Positions 50,846 through 58,808 of a DNA stretch of 64,000 bases are shown here, in pieces. The translations under genes and the position numbers were made by a program. Source of the DNA: JBOZRQ01 sp050789255 (lineage in GTDB: Bacteria; Bacillota; Sulfobacillia; Symbiobacteriales; Symbiobacteriaceae); assembly GCA_050789255.1 (NCBI GenBank), contig JBOZRQ010000033.1:1-64000 (forward strand), written 5' to 3'. Numbering within the stretch: the first letter of the stretch is position 1; every line of letters begins with the position of its first letter. Below the pieces are notes generated by a model. It ran no database searches, had not been told where the DNA came from, and worked only from the letters and a program-made list of their open reading frames with translations.

Positions 50846-51739
50846 TTGCCTTTGGAGAAGCTAAGGCAACACCTGGCACGTGGGGAGTATGTACAGGCCC
50901 GCCGCGAAGCCGAAAGGCTCATTCACTACGGCGAACTGAGCGGGGCGCAGCTAGTCACCGCTTACAGAGGGGCCGCCCTGGCCCACTACTTCGTGCAAGA
51001 CATTTTCGCTGCCATCAAACTAGGTGAAAAGGCGCTGGATCTGGCCAATACCCTGGGGGACTGGGAATTGGTCGGCCGAGCCCGCTTCGACTTGGGCGAG
51101 TTCTACCTAACACTTGGCGACACACACTTGGCCCGGGAGCATATCCAGGAGTTCCTGCTCAACCTGCACCGCTACCCACAAGTCGGTGACCTTGAGGCGA
51201 AGGCTCACCACAAACTTGCGCTCATCTATCGGCAGCGCAAGGAATACGAGAACGCCATCGCCTCCCACGAAACCGCCGTAACCTTGTTCCGCCTGGCCAA
51301 CAACGAACGAGCCATGGTCGAATCCGTCCGCGGCATCGCCTGGTGCTACCTGACCACCGGAGATCCCCACGCCGCCTGGCCGTACATACAGCAGGTATCT
51401 GACTACCTCCTCTCCCACCACGACGATGAGCTGTCGGCCAGCCACCTTACCGATCTGGCCTTCTATCATCGCCAGCTCGGCAACCTCAAGACCTCCATGG
51501 ATTTCTGTGAAGAGGCCCTCATGCCAGGGCGCCCCGGCGTCGACGACCGCATTCTTGCCAGCGCCTGCGTCATCGCCGGCGAAAACGCCCTCGATCTCGG
51601 CCAGAACAACGAAGCCCGACTCCTTGCCAACCTGGCCATGGAGTACGCCCTCAAAGCGAAAGGCCCCTTCCTCATGAACAAAGCCGCCGCCCTCAAGCGG
51701 CGCCTACACGAGGTAGAAACGGCCCATACCCCGGACTGA
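50846..51739 (+). CDS. TPR-repeat protein, possible peptide sensor
   Basis: 297 residues, almost all helical TPR repeats. Approximate repeats are visible from residue 12 to 280, with typical positions such as YRGAALAHYFVQDIFAAIKL, ARFDLGEFYLTLGDTHLARE and AHHKLALIYRQRKEYENAIA. No DNA-binding, membrane or signal region is visible. TPR proteins such as Rap and PlcR bind small secreted peptides. TTG at 50846 with GGAAGGGGGGG upstream; GTG at 50822 has no site. A 37-residue secreted-peptide gene follows on the same strand at 51965, as in Rap-Phr pairs. The signalling role is inference. Confidence 0.75.
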   Translation: MPLEKLRQHLARGEYVQARREAERLIHYGELSGAQLVTAYRGAALAHYFVQDIFAAIKLGEKALDLANTLGDWELVGRARFDLGEFYLTLGDTHLAREHIQEFLLNLHRYPQVGDLEAKAHHKLALIYRQRKEYENAIASHETAVTLFRLANNERAMVESVRGIAWCYLTTGDPHAAWPYIQQVSDYLLSHHDDELSASHLTDLAFYHRQLGNLKTSMDFCEEALMPGRPGVDDRILASACVIAGENALDLGQNNEARLLANLAMEYALKAKGPFLMNKAAALKRRLHEVETAHTPD

Positions 51740-51853
51740 TTCGGCTTTTTCAGGTGGCCTTCCACGGCCACCTCTCTCCGGACCAGGTTTTCGCCCACAG
51801 CGAAAATCGCCGGAAGACCCCTGTGAACTATGAAGAAGAGCTTCGGGCGGAAC

Positions 51854-51883
51854 AAAAAAAGACCCGGCACCATGAGTGCCGGG
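51854..51883 (-). terminator. Minus-strand terminator of the XRE transcript
   Basis: An 8-bp perfect stem (51863-51870 with 51876-51883, CATGA loop) is followed on the minus strand by TCTTTTTTTG. No minus-strand gene ends between here and the XRE stop at 52153. The XRE transcript would therefore run antisense through the small peptide gene at 51965-52078. Confidence 0.8.
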
Positions 51884-51964
51884 AATCGCCCGAGTTGGAG
51901 TAAATGGTGGACCGCTGGCACGGTACCACCCCAAGATGGATCAGAGAGAAGAAAGGGGACGGTT

Positions 51965-52078
51965 GTGTTGAAGAAGATGATCATGGTGGCCCTGTTTGTG
52001 GTTCTGAACGTTCTGGCCATCGCATCGGTAGCTGCCGCCGAGGTTTCCACCCTGGGTCCGGGTCCGCTGAGCCGGTAG
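51965..52078 (+). CDS. Small secreted peptide, Phr-like candidate
   Basis: 37 residues: (M)LKKMIMVALFVVLNVLAIA, then SVAAA and EVSTLGPGPLSR. Two lysines, a strong hydrophobic core and an A-x-A-type site (VAAA before E) form a standard signal peptide. The 12-residue C-terminus would be released. GTG at 51965 has GAAAGGGG 6 nt upstream. It lies 225 bp downstream of the TPR gene, on the same strand. This fits a pre-peptide of a secreted signalling system, but a lone, tiny gene with no homologue known to me needs direct support. Confidence 0.6.
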   Translation: MLKKMIMVALFVVLNVLAIASVAAAEVSTLGPGPLSR

Positions 52079-52152
52079 GTTTGAGCCAGGCGGGAGTCGC
52101 CATCGGAGCAACGGGAGGCCTGTCTCCACTCGTGACAGGCGGACGGGCCTCT

Positions 52153-52836
52153 TTACTTCCGACCGGCAAACTCACGGATCATGGTGGCCAGTTGATCAGG
52201 TGTGAGGTTCATTTCAGCAGCCAGCGAGATCGGAACCATGTACTGGATTACTTGCGCCGGCGAGACCTTGCCCATGTCGGCAGGAGCCTCGAGCTGACCG
52301 GTGGCGAAGAAGTGCATCGGGATACCGGTGATGGAGACCATTTGGTTGAGCACCATCGGACCGACTTCACAGTTGCGCTCCAAGATGTCGTTCAGACCCC
52401 GGACCGAGAGCCCCAGTTGGAAGGCCACCACGGTGCGGGTGAAGATGGCCGGGAAGTGCTCACAGAGGAAGTCGACAACACGAGCAAAGCGCATTTCGAC
52501 CGTTTCGAGCATGAGCCGTTCCTTCTCCGACTTGGTGAGGCTGTCGATGTGACGGGCGAAGCGTTGACCCACCGTCCAGGCTTGGCCACCAATAAGCATT
52601 GAACCCACATCGTCATACGGGGGAGCCTGGACCTCGCCCAGAATGAAGGCCACGCTAACTCCGAGAGATTTAGCGAGCCGGTTCAGGGCGTCGATGGTAG
52701 GATTGACCTTGGCCCCCTTCTCAAGCTGCGAGATGTATCCAATGGCCAAACCGCTGCGCTCGCTGACCTGCTGGAGGATTAGACCCTGCTGGTTGCGAGC
52801 CCAGGCGAGGCGATCGCCCATGCTGCTACCGTTCAC
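52153..52836 (-). CDS. XRE-family transcriptional regulator
   Basis: 227 residues. An N-terminal lambda-repressor-like helix-turn-helix (RLAWARNQQGLILQQVSERS, then IGYISQLEKGAKVNPTIDAL, LAKSLGVSVAFILGE) is followed by a helical domain of about 150 residues of unknown type. That domain could bind a ligand or form dimers. GTG start with AAAAGGGGG upstream. Two palindromes lie just downstream of its promoter, suggesting autoregulation. It converges on the secreted-peptide gene and its message extends antisense across it. Confidence 0.88.
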   Translation of the reverse strand: MNGSSMGDRLAWARNQQGLILQQVSERSGLAIGYISQLEKGAKVNPTIDALNRLAKSLGVSVAFILGEVQAPPYDDVGSMLIGGQAWTVGQRFARHIDSLTKSEKERLMLETVEMRFARVVDFLCEHFPAIFTRTVVAFQLGLSVRGLNDILERNCEVGPMVLNQMVSITGIPMHFFATGQLEAPADMGKVSPAQVIQYMVPISLAAEMNLTPDQLATMIREFAGRK

Positions 52837-52864
52837 TTCATTTACCCCCTTTTCATACCTCTTG

Positions 52865-52921
52865 TTCCACTAAATGGAAGAACCCGTTCTTATCCTACCA
52901 GATATACACATCTGCGGTCAA
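52865..52921 (-). promoter_or_regulatory. XRE promoter and two palindromes
   Basis: Minus-strand -35 TTGACC (52916-52921), 18 bp spacer and -10 TAGGAT (52892-52897). AAGAAC-CC-GTTCTT (52878-52891) is a perfect palindrome next to the -10, over the likely transcription start. TTCCA-CTAAA-TGGAA (52865-52879) follows. Both fit operator sites for autorepression. Confidence 0.6.
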
Positions 52922-53000
52922 GGTCTGTCTGACAATTTTTGTTACTTTATGCCCTGCCCTATCTCCGGATTTAATAAACTTGCCGGGGATTGGGTATGAG

Positions 53001-53029
53001 AAAACCCCTGGGGATATTGCCCCAGGGGT
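53001..53029 (-). terminator. Terminator of the aminotransferase gene
   Basis: A 10-bp perfect stem (53004-53013 with 53020-53029, ATATTG loop) followed on the minus strand by TTTTCT, about 20 bp past the stop of the class IV aminotransferase. Confidence 0.85.
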
Positions 53030-53047
53030 CTAATGTTTGTCCGGCCC

Positions 53048-53887
53048 TTAGCGGTACAGCTTTGTGAACTCGGCCTGCAGAGCCTTGGCCACGGGGCCGA
53101 CGGTGCCTTCACCAACAGGCTTGTTGTCGATCTTGACGATGGGCATAACCTCGGAGGTCGTCGAGGTGACCCAGGCCTCCGTAATGCGGGAGAGCTCATC
53201 GAGCCGGATGCCTTCCTCGCGCACGGGATAGCCGAGCTTGCGGGCCAACTCAAGTACCACTTCACGCGTAATGCCGCCGAGGATGTAGTTGCACTTCGGG
53301 TAGGTGCGAATCTCGCCGTCGAGCACAGCGAAGAAGTTTGAGCTGCTGCCCTCGATTGCGTAGCCGTCTTTGACGAGGATGGCCTCGTAAGCCCCAGCTT
53401 CGGCAGCGACCTGCTTGGCGAGGATGTTCGGCAGGAGCGCTACGCTCTTGATGTCGCAGCGAGCCCACCGCTGATCCGGGCACGTGACCGCTGCTACGCC
53501 TGTGGAACGCTGGTCGGCGGACACGGAGACCGGACGGGCCAGGACGAGGAGGATCGGCTTGGCGGGGCCGGCGGGGAAGGCATGAGCCCGAGGGGTATAG
53601 GCGCCGCGGCTTAGCTGAATGTAGATCGTGGCCTCGGAGAGGTTGTTGCGGGCGATGAGCTCCAGCGCAACGGCCTCGATTTCGGCCAGGTCGGGCTCGG
53701 GCAGCTTGATCTCCCGGGCGCTGCGAGCCAGTCGAGCCAGGTGCTCCTTCAGCGTGAAGGGGCGCCCGCCGTAGACGCGAATCACCTCGTAGATGCCGTC
53801 AGCAAACAGGAAGGACCTGTCTTCAACCGGGATGGATGCCTGCTCGTAGGGCAGATACTGGCCGTTGAGGTACACCGTAAGGGACAC
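53048..53887 (-). CDS. dat: Class IV aminotransferase, D-amino-acid type
   Basis: 279 residues, the size of D-amino-acid transaminases. Signature around the PLP lysine: RWARCDIKSVALLPN (K147), and AIEGSSSNFF further on (E about residue 180); LFADGIYEVIRVY is the N-terminal PLP/substrate segment. It makes D-amino acids such as D-Glu/D-Ala for peptidoglycan from 2-oxo acids. GTG at 53887 with GAGGAGG upstream. Branched-chain transaminase is less likely, given the RCDIKS motif. A single-gene unit. Confidence 0.88.
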   Translation of the reverse strand: MSLTVYLNGQYLPYEQASIPVEDRSFLFADGIYEVIRVYGGRPFTLKEHLARLARSAREIKLPEPDLAEIEAVALELIARNNLSEATIYIQLSRGAYTPRAHAFPAGPAKPILLVLARPVSVSADQRSTGVAAVTCPDQRWARCDIKSVALLPNILAKQVAAEAGAYEAILVKDGYAIEGSSSNFFAVLDGEIRTYPKCNYILGGITREVVLELARKLGYPVREEGIRLDELSRITEAWVTSTTSEVMPIVKIDNKPVGEGTVGPVAKALQAEFTKLYR

Positions 53888-54002
53888 GATTGTCGTCCTC
53901 CTCGTGGTGGAGCCCTTATACATAACGTGCTACATGTTCACCTTAGCATATGCGCCCCCCGGCGGCAATTGGGGCATGCTACACCCGTTGGGAGGGTTTC
54001 GT

Positions 54003-55079
54003 ATGCGCACGGTCTCAGTGGTCGTGGTGGCCATTCTTCTGTTGGCTGGTTGTGGGGGTGCTCTGCCTTCATCCGCTCAGTACCCCTCACCGGTGACTTC
54101 GGCGGCGCAGCCCGGAGCAGGAAATCAGGGCAGCACCGCCTATGCCAAACGGGGCGCCGAGGCGTTGCGGGCGGCGCTGCGAGAGGTTAGCGCGGATGAG
54201 GCGCTCGAGCGGATCCCTCTGGAAGGCTTGAAGCTGACGGACGCGGGCGTGGAAGCAGGGTGTGCCCCTGCCCCGGGCCATGTGCCCATTCTCGTGTGCC
54301 ACTTCGGTCCCGCCATAGCCCAGCCTGTCGCCCAGGTGATTCTGTGGTACGAGCGCGGCGGGTGGCAATCACAGCTGTACCCGCCGGCCTCAATCAAGCT
54401 GACCGAGGAACGCAAAAAGGCCATGGAGGCCTGGGGATGTCAAATCGGATGTTACAGCGGGATTAGCGCAGCCCGACAGGCAGGCAATGAGTTGCTGGTG
54501 GTCGTGAATCATGGATTTGCGACGGGGAATCAACACGCCGAGGAGGCCCAGTTGCTCCGTTTCCAGGAGGGGCGCTGGCAGGTGGCCTGGGTGCCTGGAG
54601 AAGGGGACTGGAACTACAGCGACGCCAAGGTGACGCTCTCACCCAAGGGGATCACGCTCTTTCAGGTGAAGAACTCCTCCAGGCACCGGCAGGATCGGCT
54701 GTCAGGTTACCTGGCCGAGCAGGCCGGTGGGGACCTGCGCCAGTTCTCCGAACGGTGGGAGCGCAAGGGCGACGGGTACATGATACGGGACCAGGTGGAG
54801 GAGCCCAGTCCGTACGGCGCCCTGGTGAGGCTAATCTCCTACCTGAGCAGCGGGGCCGACGAGAAGGCGATGGCCCTGCTGGCCGGCAGCGTCCCGCTGG
54901 AGGAGGCGCGCAAAGCCCTGGCGCAAAGACCGCAGCGCCAGGGCTGGAGCGTGGTGCGATGGGGATCCAGCGGGTACTTAATCGACACGACCAGGAGCGG
55001 GAAGCCCGGGCTGGGCGTTCGGTTTGAGCGCCAGGGGGAGGATTGGGTCCTCGCGGAGATCTGGCAGGTGAAGCAGTGA
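54003..55079 (+). CDS. Putative lipoprotein, unknown function
   Basis: 358 residues. Signal MRTVSVVVVAILLLAGCGG with lipobox LLAGC, so anchored outside the membrane. The rest has no familiar domain: a low-complexity linker, a region with a CAPAPGHVPILVCHF cysteine pair, and several WxxxxYPP and FQVKNSSRHR-like segments. Starts at ATG 54003 with GGGAGG upstream. It meets a convergent membrane-protein gene with no gap at the stops. Not recognised. Confidence 0.75.
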   Translation: MRTVSVVVVAILLLAGCGGALPSSAQYPSPVTSAAQPGAGNQGSTAYAKRGAEALRAALREVSADEALERIPLEGLKLTDAGVEAGCAPAPGHVPILVCHFGPAIAQPVAQVILWYERGGWQSQLYPPASIKLTEERKKAMEAWGCQIGCYSGISAARQAGNELLVVVNHGFATGNQHAEEAQLLRFQEGRWQVAWVPGEGDWNYSDAKVTLSPKGITLFQVKNSSRHRQDRLSGYLAEQAGGDLRQFSERWERKGDGYMIRDQVEEPSPYGALVRLISYLSSGADEKAMALLAGSVPLEEARKALAQRPQRQGWSVVRWGSSGYLIDTTRSGKPGLGVRFERQGEDWVLAEIWQVKQ

Positions 55080-55826
55080 TTAAGCGGCCCCGTGGTACAT
55101 CGCTACGAGCCGCTGGGCCTCCTCTTCGCGCCCGCGGGGTACCGGAATGCGCACCTCCTGGACCGACCTGTTGTCGCCGCTGCCATACTCCCAGTTGAAC
55201 TCTACAATGCAGGGATCTCCGGGCTCAAACGCGGCCTTCCTGAGGGTGGCCATTTTACCCGCCCAGGTGTAAAACCGACCGGCGAAGTAAACGCAGTTCG
55301 GTCCGATGTGGACCTCCCCCACCCCTGCCAGGTTGCGGCTGTGCGTTGCTTTGGCGGAGAGGTACAGGAGGCCTCCCAAAAGGGCCGCCAGAACTGCGGC
55401 GATGGCCACTGCAATGGCCGCTCCGGTGCCGTTCAGTGCGTCGGCAAACCATTCGATCACAACGGCGAGGACCAGGGTGATGGCAAAGGTCCAGATGAAG
55501 GTACTGCGGGCGAGACGGATCCCCCGGGTGTGCTCGTTCTCCGTATACTTGCGCCATTCGTCCTGATCGAATGTCCAGTGAGCGAGCAGGTTCTCGCCCT
55601 TCAGAAGGGCGTCGATGGTTTTTGCTTGGCTTTTACCGGTCACGTGCAGGATGGGCACACATATGGCGCCAAGCAAGAAGCCCATGCCGCCGAAGACGAT
55701 GGCGTACAACCCCCAGTCGTCAATGCCGTTCACAAACCCAAATGCCATGAGAACCAGGCCCACGAGACCGATGCCGGCGAAGATGATGACCGTCCGTTGG
55801 TTTGGATTCTGAACTCCCTGCTGCAT
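55080..55826 (-). CDS. Membrane protein, unknown function
   Basis: 248 residues with four membrane helices in two pairs (TVIIFAGIGLVGLVLMAFGF, LYAIVFGGMGFLLGAICVPI; then TFIWTFAITLVLAVVIEWFA and AAIAVAIAAVLAALLGGLLY) and a soluble C-terminal domain of about 80 residues. ATG at 55826 with GGAGGGG upstream; the frame extends upstream without a site. The stop codon touches that of the lipoprotein gene. Not recognised. Confidence 0.7.
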   Translation of the reverse strand: MQQGVQNPNQRTVIIFAGIGLVGLVLMAFGFVNGIDDWGLYAIVFGGMGFLLGAICVPILHVTGKSQAKTIDALLKGENLLAHWTFDQDEWRKYTENEHTRGIRLARSTFIWTFAITLVLAVVIEWFADALNGTGAAIAVAIAAVLAALLGGLLYLSAKATHSRNLAGVGEVHIGPNCVYFAGRFYTWAGKMATLRKAAFEPGDPCIVEFNWEYGSGDNRSVQEVRIPVPRGREEEAQRLVAMYHGAA

Positions 55827-55855
55827 GGCGTCGTCCCCTCCTGTGCAACAAAATA

Positions 55856-55884
55856 CCGGCCTGCCGTTCTTTACGACAGGCCGG
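55856..55884 (-). terminator. Terminator of the soluble chemoreceptor gene
   Basis: An 8-bp perfect stem (CCGGCCTG 55856-55863 with CAGGCCGG 55877-55884) followed on the minus strand by TATTTTG, past the chemoreceptor stop at 55903. Confidence 0.65.
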
Positions 55885-55902
55885 TCGGAAAACTCCTGCT
55901 TT

Positions 55903-57099
55903 TTAGTGTTGCTCGGCGGCAGTTCCCTCGGACGCAATGGCCTCCAGGAGTTGCTTCAACTCTCCGACCTCCGTCGAAAGTTCGTTGGCAGAGGCGGCAA
56001 TTTGCTCGATGACGCCGGCCTGATTTCGGGCAGAGGTCGAGATGTCGGCAATGCTAAGGCGCTGCGAAATTGTGGCCACCTGCTGGATCAGCCGCACCGC
56101 CTCGCTGCTGGACGCTGCCATCTCCTCGGTCGTGGCGGAATTGGCCTCGGCCACGCTGGCGATCTCCTCCATGGCCCGGGTCATGCCTTCGGAACCGGCG
56201 AGCATGGTCTTGGTGGAACCGAGAATCTCCTGGACCTGCACACGGGTCTCGTCGACGATGCCCACAACCTGGTTCATGGACTGCCCGGCTGTAGCAGCCA
56301 GCGTGGTACCCTTGCGGACCTCTTCGGTGCCGGCCTCGATGGCCCGCTGGACGTCCTCAAGGCCATGCTGGCTCTTGTTTATCAGCCCGGCGATCTCCTC
56401 GGTCGCCTTCTTGGAGCGCTCGGCGAGCTTACGCACCTCATCGGCGACAACCGCAAAACCGCGGCCATACTCGCCGGCCCTGGCCGCCTCGATGGCAGCG
56501 TTCAGGGCGAGAAGGTTGGTCTGCTCAGCGATGTCGGTGATGACCTGGACAATGCCGGCGATCTGATCTGACTGGGCGCTAAAGTCACGCACCTTCGCTC
56601 CCGCGGCAAAGACGGTCTCGCGGATCTTGTCCATGCCCTGGATCACTTGCTGGACGGACTCGCCGCTCTCCTTGGCTAGGCCGGCGGCCGTGGTCGCGGC
56701 GGACGCCACCTGGTTGGTCGCCTCGGTGACCCGGTGGATGGTGTTGGCCATGCTCTGGACAATGTGGCTCGCCTTGACGACCGAGGCGGCCTGGTTCTGC
56801 GCGCCCTCCGAGATGTGGTGTGCGGACTCCGAGAGCTGACGGATTACTTGGAGGCACTCGCCGACGAGACGGGACTGCTCGCCCGACCCCTCCGCCACCC
56901 GGGCGACGCTCCCGGCCAGTTCGTAGTTCACCCGCCCGGCGTTTGCCGAGGCACGGGCGACCTCGGTGGTGGCAGCGGTGAGCTCAGTGATACGACCGGA
57001 GAGCTCGCCCATCAGGGATGCGTCCATACGGGTCTGGGACTCCTTAGCTGCAAGGGTTTTGTTTGCTTTACCGCGGCGCCCGAAAATACGTCCAAACAT
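55903..57099 (-). CDS. Soluble methyl-accepting chemotaxis protein
   Basis: 398 residues, coiled coil throughout, with the chemoreceptor tip AEQTNLLALNAAIEAARAGE and GRGFAVVADEVRKLAERS near residues 190-230. No membrane segment or recognisable ligand domain, so it should be a cytoplasmic receptor feeding CheA/CheW. The N-terminus is basic (MFGRIFGRRGKANKTL). ATG at 57099 with GAGGAG upstream. It has a strong promoter and its own terminator. What it senses is unknown. Confidence 0.9.
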   Translation of the reverse strand: MFGRIFGRRGKANKTLAAKESQTRMDASLMGELSGRITELTAATTEVARASANAGRVNYELAGSVARVAEGSGEQSRLVGECLQVIRQLSESAHHISEGAQNQAASVVKASHIVQSMANTIHRVTEATNQVASAATTAAGLAKESGESVQQVIQGMDKIRETVFAAGAKVRDFSAQSDQIAGIVQVITDIAEQTNLLALNAAIEAARAGEYGRGFAVVADEVRKLAERSKKATEEIAGLINKSQHGLEDVQRAIEAGTEEVRKGTTLAATAGQSMNQVVGIVDETRVQVQEILGSTKTMLAGSEGMTRAMEEIASVAEANSATTEEMAASSSEAVRLIQQVATISQRLSIADISTSARNQAGVIEQIAASANELSTEVGELKQLLEAIASEGTAAEQH

Positions 57100-57138
57100 A
57101 CCACTCGTCTCCTCCTCATCCATATATATCCATGTCAT

Positions 57139-57168
57139 AATATAAACACTTCAAACGTAGCCTGTCAA
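57139..57168 (-). promoter_or_regulatory. Promoter of the soluble chemoreceptor gene
   Basis: Minus-strand perfect -35 TTGACA (57163-57168), 18 bp spacer and -10 TATATT (57139-57144), about 40 bp from the ATG. Confidence 0.75.
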
Positions 57169-57182
57169 GAACTGGATATGAA

Positions 57183-57214
57183 GAGAGCCGCGCAGGAATG
57201 GCTGCGCGGCTCTC
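57183..57214. repeat. 13-bp perfect inverted repeat
   Basis: GAGAGCCGCGCAG (57183-57195) with its complement (57202-57214) in the gap between the divergent chemoreceptor and HtrA genes. No T-tract follows, so it may be an operator or an RNA hairpin near the HtrA promoter. Confidence 0.5.
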
Positions 57215-57298
57215 GTGCATACACAGGTGATAATTGATGTGTAATAGTTTATACTTGTCTGTAATACGCGAGTCGCAAGTTCGGAAAGGAATGAGTTC

Positions 57299-58792
57299 AT
57301 GAGGTGGTTGCGGGTCGGGTTCCTGATCCTGTGCCTTCTCGTTGCCCAAGTTCCAAGGGCAAGCGCCGCCGATACATCGCTTCCCGAAGTGGTCGCCAAG
57401 GTGAGTGAATCGGTAGTCGGCATTTCCGTCGTCAAGCGTGATAAGGGGGACGAAGCCGGCGATCCAAGCAGGCTGATCGTAGCCTCTGGCAGCGGCTTTG
57501 CCATCCACGCCGACGGGTACATACTGACCAACGCCCATGTCATTGATGGTGCGGTCTCCGCCTATGTCCTTACAGCCGACAACCGGACGCTGAACGTCAA
57601 CCCCAAGTCGATCTGGACAGATCCCGCGTCTGATCTCGCCGTGTTGAAGGTCTCTGCGAAGCTCACGCCTGTCACATGGGGTGACTCCACCAAACTCAGG
57701 CTCGGGGACGCCCTCTTTGCCATGGGTGCGCCATACGGGCTCCGTTTCCACGGTACGGTCACGCGCGGCATTCTTAGCGGCACGGAGCGTGACCTGGACG
57801 TCGATTACACCTTCCTGCAGACCGATACGCCAATCAATCCTGGCAACAGCGGGGGACCGCTGTTCGCAGCCGATGGAACGGTGGTCGGCATCAATTCCCG
57901 CAAGATTGTGGGCGGCGATGGCATGGGTTTTGCCATTCCAGCGCACGTTGCCAGACCGATCGCTGAGAAACTGATGACCGGCAAGCCTGTGGAGCGCTCC
58001 TGGCTGGGGGTTCAGTTTATGGATGAGGAAGAGATCAACCTGGGCTGGCCGGGAGAGTCCGGACCTGTGGTGAGTCGGATCGACCCCGATGGGCCAGCGA
58101 AGAACCAGGATGTGCGCTTTGGAGATACGCTGGCTGCCGTTGACGGAACGCCGATCGGGGATCTGGCGGACCTCGGAGAGTTCCTTCGTGGGGCCGCTCC
58201 GGGGACTCCAGTGGAGCTGACGATACGTCGGGGAGGCAAGGAGCATCAGGTGAAGATTACCCTGGGCTCACGCCCCCATGGTGCGAACCTGCGTTACGAT
58301 GCCGGAGGCCTCTGGACAGACATCACCGCTGAGCAGCGCCGAATGGCTCAGGCGTGGGGTGCGGGGCTACCCTTCCTGGAGCTAGCTGATGTAATGGATG
58401 ACTGGACCGACTATCGCTCCGGATCCAAGGCCGTCTTGTATACGGCGTACTTGACCGAAGCCCTCAAGAGCTGGTCTGCGGAGCGGCGTTCCTCCACGGG
58501 CGCGCTTAACGGAGTTCCCTCTCCTGCTGCTGACCAGATCATCATTCAAGTGGAACTGCCGGCGAAGTTCAGTGTAACCCCCTCCGCCCTGAAGGCCGAA
58601 TGGCAAGACGCTGCAGGGGTCAGCCAGGCAACCTCGGTCCGGCTTCAGGACGGTGCACGCCCGGGCTATCAGCTGCTAGCCATTCAAGTGCCCACCACAA
58701 CCCTGGAGAAACACGGCATCGGCGTGCTGGTTCTGACGATCAACGCGGGCACGCAGCGCCATTTCTACTTTGACCTGGATTCGCTCCACTAA
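57299..58792 (+). CDS. HtrA/DegP-like serine protease with PDZ domain
   Basis: 497 residues. Signal peptide (RWLRVGFLILCLLVAQVPRA, cleaved near ASA-AD), then a trypsin-like domain with triad H80 (TNAHV), D112 (SDLAVLK) and S184 (GNSGGPL), a PDZ domain (residues about 235-325, WLGVQFMDEEEINLGW onward), and a C-terminal region of about 170 residues without a recognised fold. Exported quality-control or processing protease. ATG start with GGAAAGG upstream. Followed 16 bp later by a large secreted protein on the same strand, probably one transcript, so the two could act together. Confidence 0.9.
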   Translation: MRWLRVGFLILCLLVAQVPRASAADTSLPEVVAKVSESVVGISVVKRDKGDEAGDPSRLIVASGSGFAIHADGYILTNAHVIDGAVSAYVLTADNRTLNVNPKSIWTDPASDLAVLKVSAKLTPVTWGDSTKLRLGDALFAMGAPYGLRFHGTVTRGILSGTERDLDVDYTFLQTDTPINPGNSGGPLFAADGTVVGINSRKIVGGDGMGFAIPAHVARPIAEKLMTGKPVERSWLGVQFMDEEEINLGWPGESGPVVSRIDPDGPAKNQDVRFGDTLAAVDGTPIGDLADLGEFLRGAAPGTPVELTIRRGGKEHQVKITLGSRPHGANLRYDAGGLWTDITAEQRRMAQAWGAGLPFLELADVMDDWTDYRSGSKAVLYTAYLTEALKSWSAERRSSTGALNGVPSPAADQIIIQVELPAKFSVTPSALKAEWQDAAGVSQATSVRLQDGARPGYQLLAIQVPTTTLEKHGIGVLVLTINAGTQRHFYFDLDSLH

Positions 58793-58808
58793 CGGAAAGG
58801 GTGGTCCC

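Noticed and set aside
51830..52078. The longer 82-codon frame reaching upstream of the small peptide.
   Set aside because: Its first 45 codons cross the minus-strand terminator, are highly basic and lack a ribosome site. GTG at 51965 with GAAAGGGG gives a clean signal peptide.
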